Source of the DNA: Agrocybe praecox
Lineage: Eukaryota > Basidiomycota > Agaricomycetes > Agaricales > Agrocybaceae
Length of the DNA stretch: 64,000 bases
Reading direction: 5' to 3'
NCBI GenBank assembly: GCA_964017145.1
Contig: OZ024844.1
Coordinates: 3,162,001 to 3,226,000 of the forward strand
The notes beneath the pieces were generated by a model. That model made no database searches, had not been told where the DNA came from, and worked only from the letters and a program-made list of their open reading frames with translations. How positions within the stretch are numbered: the stretch's first letter is position 1; each line of letters opens with the position of its first letter. Of this stretch, positions 61,224 through 64,000 are shown in pieces. The translations under genes and the position numbers were made by a program.

Positions 61224-62504
61224 TTAGGCAGATGACACCGTCTCTTGTTCGCTGACATCCTCCAAATACTGGCCGCTACTTCGATAAGGGATGACGATAG
61301 TTTGTCTGTCAAGGGCGACGGAGCTCATCGAACTGTGAACAAAACTAGGGGAAGCGATTCTATTCTGATCAAAACCATGTGAAAAGGCTGCGTAGTTATC
61401 AACGTCCAACTCCATCCTCGACATTGATGCATTATACGGGGGTATTGTGACAGGATGCTCGGACGCTAGATTCGAATACCAGCTCTTATCTTTTCGTGGT
61501 AATGCGGATGGTCCGGGAACGGAGAAACTCGAATAAGACAAGGCCCTGGATGACGCCCCTCTGGAAGATCTGCCTCTACTAGACGTAGACCTTGACTGAG
61601 TCGATTTTCGAGCAACTGGCAATGGGGGTGTGATTTGGGTAAAACGTCCATCGGAGCCCTGATGACTTGGTGCGCCTCCTCCAAAACGAAAAGAGCGAAA
61701 GGAAGCAAAAGATTGGCTTAGAGGTCTCGATCGAGAGGTCTCATAGATAGGACGGTAGATGCTTCCAGCATATCCGTATCCTATCTCTTTTTGAGCGAAG
61801 GCGGATTCATTGTTTGGGAATGGGTATGGCGGATAAGTTACTGGATCTGAGCGTCTCCAAAGCCTTCTAAGTTTACCAAGTTTCGGCCTGGTCATAACGT
61901 AGATGACTGCTGAAATGGTTATGCAAAATAAAATGCCGAGAATGATGGCAATGATCGACCCCAGGGGTAGAATATGACGGCTATGGGATGACGATGGAGG
62001 AGCCGGGGCATCCACTGAACCTTCTTGGCTTGCGGTTGGCGACGGAGACAAGGAGGATGTTGTAAAAGTCATAGAAGAGAGAGTATCGCTAGACGACGTG
62101 GGTGTGGCTGAGAATGTCGTCGAGATGGTTTGGTGGCCCGATAGCGTTGGCAGAACAGTGACTATTCGGGTTTTGGTGAGGTTGCTACTACTTTTCGCAG
62201 AACTATGAGTAAAGCTTGTTTTACTATCAGAGCCGCCCGTATTCGAGTTATTGTCGGGAAAACTAGGAGTAGAACCTTCCCCGCTGCCGAAAGGGTTGTT
62301 GTCACTGTTCTTGTTATCGTCGCTACTACTGCTACTGTGGTCGCTCTGGTGGTCGCTTTTGCTTCCGCTCTTGCTGCTACTTCCATCCGTTTCACCATCA
62401 TGTTGCCAAATACTACCGTCTCGTTGAAAGGAGGGGAAACCGACCTTTCCCCCAATTTGACGATTCCAGTTGTCTTGCAATAGAGAGAGTAAAGTTGGGG
62501 CCAT
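61224..62504 (-). CDS. Ser-rich single-pass membrane protein
   Basis: Uninterrupted frame of 426 aa. The N-terminal half is Ser/Asp/Asn-rich and lacks a signal peptide (MAPTLLSLLQDNWNRQIGGK). One membrane helix sits near residues 183-207 (LPLGSIIAIILGILFCITIS, then AVIYVM), with basic stop-transfer KLGKLRRLWRR. The cytoplasmic tail is Ser/Arg/Pro-rich, with STSSRGRSSRGASSR, and ends YLEDVSEQETVSSA. No domain is recognised. It follows the general stalk-helix-tail plan of the other membrane proteins in the window, but shares no clear sequence with them. Its stop is 127 bp from the GMF stop (convergent). Confidence 0.7.
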   Translation of the reverse strand: MAPTLLSLLQDNWNRQIGGKVGFPSFQRDGSIWQHDGETDGSSSKSGSKSDHQSDHSSSSSDDNKNSDNNPFGSGEGSTPSFPDNNSNTGGSDSKTSFTHSSAKSSSNLTKTRIVTVLPTLSGHQTISTTFSATPTSSSDTLSSMTFTTSSLSPSPTASQEGSVDAPAPPSSSHSRHILPLGSIIAIILGILFCITISAVIYVMTRPKLGKLRRLWRRSDPVTYPPYPFPNNESAFAQKEIGYGYAGSIYRPIYETSRSRPLSQSFASFRSFRFGGGAPSHQGSDGRFTQITPPLPVARKSTQSRSTSSRGRSSRGASSRALSYSSFSVPGPSALPRKDKSWYSNLASEHPVTIPPYNASMSRMELDVDNYAAFSHGFDQNRIASPSFVHSSMSSVALDRQTIVIPYRSSGQYLEDVSEQETVSSA

Positions 62505-64000
62505 CTAATTTATTTTGTTTAATGGTTAACATGACAGCGAAACATTTAACCAGTTTACTTACTGTTTAGGGAGAAAGGATGGTATGAGTTTTCAAATAAA
62601 CGAAAGTGGACCGACTGGACACTGTCCAGCCTGTGGAAGCGTTCAAAACGACAGATTGAGGGGAAGGGTAACGGTATGCATGAGAGTTCCATGGATTTGC
62701 CACCTATATAAACAGAATTTCCACCTGTTTTCCCGTCTGAAGCAGGGCTCGGATGGCGGAAATTAATAATATCAGAACTGTTCGTTTCTAATGCCATATC
62801 AACGACGGCTGACGTTGGGATCAAAAATTAGGATTATGGTCCTGGTTCCATAAGTATTCGATACATACGTTACGTACTTTCGACGGGTGCAACAGTAGTT
62901 GTCCAAGCGCTCATATATGTCTTTAATGACCTTATGGCATCGATAAGCCTATCGGTGTTTTTCGTGGGTACACAATGCACTTATACAGGCTTTGGTAGGA
63001 GCATGAAGCACCCCTGTGACTCGGCCACGCCGCTTATGGGAAATGGTAGCATGACGTCCTGGGAAAGTGTTTCCAGACCAAAGGATTTGCAACATTGCAT
63101 GTAGCATTTGTTAGATCACTTGGGCCCAATGAAAAGGATTGGTAAACTATTTTCCAGTTGTCAGTTGAGGTCAGAAATTTAATGAACTCTCACCAGCGTG
63201 ATGATCTCCAAGTCGACTTGATACGAGTTCTCTGCCAGTCGAGACAAGTTGAAAAATATGATACCGTAATACTTTGTTTCAAGGTTGACACCGCCGTCCG
63301 TCAGTTTGCTCCAATTCCAGCTGTTATATAGATGAATATGTAGGGTGGGTGCCTGCTGGCCACAAATCCGAAGTCCGTGAATTGCAATACGACTGTCCTT
63401 GAACCGTGATTGAACTGTCCAAGCTCATCGCTCAGGAGCCCTGACTTAGGATTTTAGAGGAATAAGACGGGATGCTGGGGGTATTTCCTTTATCCTCAAA
63501 GCCTGGAGTGGGAGCATTATGTATTCCAGGATGTCTAGCCAGCGACGAAGTCGTATCCTGTGATTAAGTCCTAGGGAAATTTGGCGGTCGCCGATCCCGA
63601 AGACGCCGAATTTATAATCAGAAGAGCACACAGCGCAGGTGCATAGAATGTGCACAGATAGGGTTGCGAGTATGCTTCGTCGCTTTAACTACAGAGGTCG
63701 TGATGGTTTTGTGCCAACGGTTGGTCAACAGTTGTAAGGAATGATTTCTAGAGAAACGCGGACTTTGTAACTGACTGTGTACCTACTGCCGAACACATGC
63801 CGAACGCATATATCTGCCTAGCTACTCTCGTAGCACACAACTTTCCTGGGGTATCATCCTCATCTTCTTCAGTTAAGGAGTTATCGCCGAAAAATCATAT
63901 AACTGTACAGTCTATAAGACATGATGTTTTGAACGAGCAATATTGAATGAACCATCCAATGAGAAGATAAGTAGGTATCCTTCAAGTTGTCGTACTAGGC
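62505..64000. other. Intergenic, right edge
   Basis: No gene is supportable up to the window end. Short minus-strand frames at 62555-62824 and 63446-63655 lack motifs and splice-supported partners. The left part is the promoter of the Ser-rich membrane protein gene. Confidence 0.5.

Overview
The window is nuclear DNA of a filamentous basidiomycete, most likely a mushroom-forming Agaricomycete. Genes are dense and on both strands, and they are cut by many 45-70 nt GT-AG introns. Several families are typical of this group: a Clp1-like mating-pathway protein, a Cop/Omp-type sesquiterpene synthase, a DUF6589 fragment, a Kre9/Knh1-like small secreted protein, and single-pass membrane proteins without a signal peptide. 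I rebuilt coding regions by hand from splice signals and from reading frames that resume known family sequence. Where every exon was resolved, the exon lengths sum to a multiple of three (SRPRB 274 aa, SAR1 189 aa, PIG-M 482 aa, PAM17 200 aa, GMF 142 aa, terpene synthase 354 aa, C3H-ankyrin-AAA 1,269 aa).

Layout, left to right. 0.6-6.5 kb holds ER and secretory housekeeping: SRP-receptor beta and SAR1 head to head, the GPI mannosyltransferase PIG-M, then a zinc-knuckle/PSP protein and a glutaredoxin-like protein sharing one minus-strand locus. 6.5-8.9 kb is a decayed patch with a truncated DUF6589 gene abutting an unrelated opposite-strand coding fragment. 9.0-13.4 kb is an unusual fusion of a CCCH zinc finger, a long disordered region, ankyrin repeats and a ClpB-type AAA+ module. 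13.9-27.1 kb holds an SH3 membrane protein, the mitochondrial import-motor subunit PAM17, an SNF2 ATPase, a small secreted Kre9-like protein, a GH5 glycosidase and an F-box/WD40 protein. 27-35.7 kb is gene-poor, with a Clp1-like gene, a kelch-like gene and a Gln-rich relic. 35.7-45.8 kb carries three minus-strand housekeeping genes: a P4 flippase, a Cdc10-type septin and the Hsp90 co-chaperone AHA1 with an unexpected C-terminal membrane segment. 47.7-64 kb holds a sesquiterpene synthase, a DUF3429 mitochondrial membrane protein, a membrane ectodomain gene with a decayed tandem copy, a second SH3 membrane protein, an MFS transporter, glia maturation factor (first exon is only the ATG) and a Ser-rich membrane protein.

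Nothing here is a coherent operon-like system, and the terpene synthase has no tailoring genes beside it. The most unusual items are the C3H-ankyrin-ClpB fusion, the glutaredoxin/PSP shared locus, the tail-anchored AHA1, and several gene relics in different stages of decay. All homology statements come from recognising sequence motifs by eye; no database search was run.
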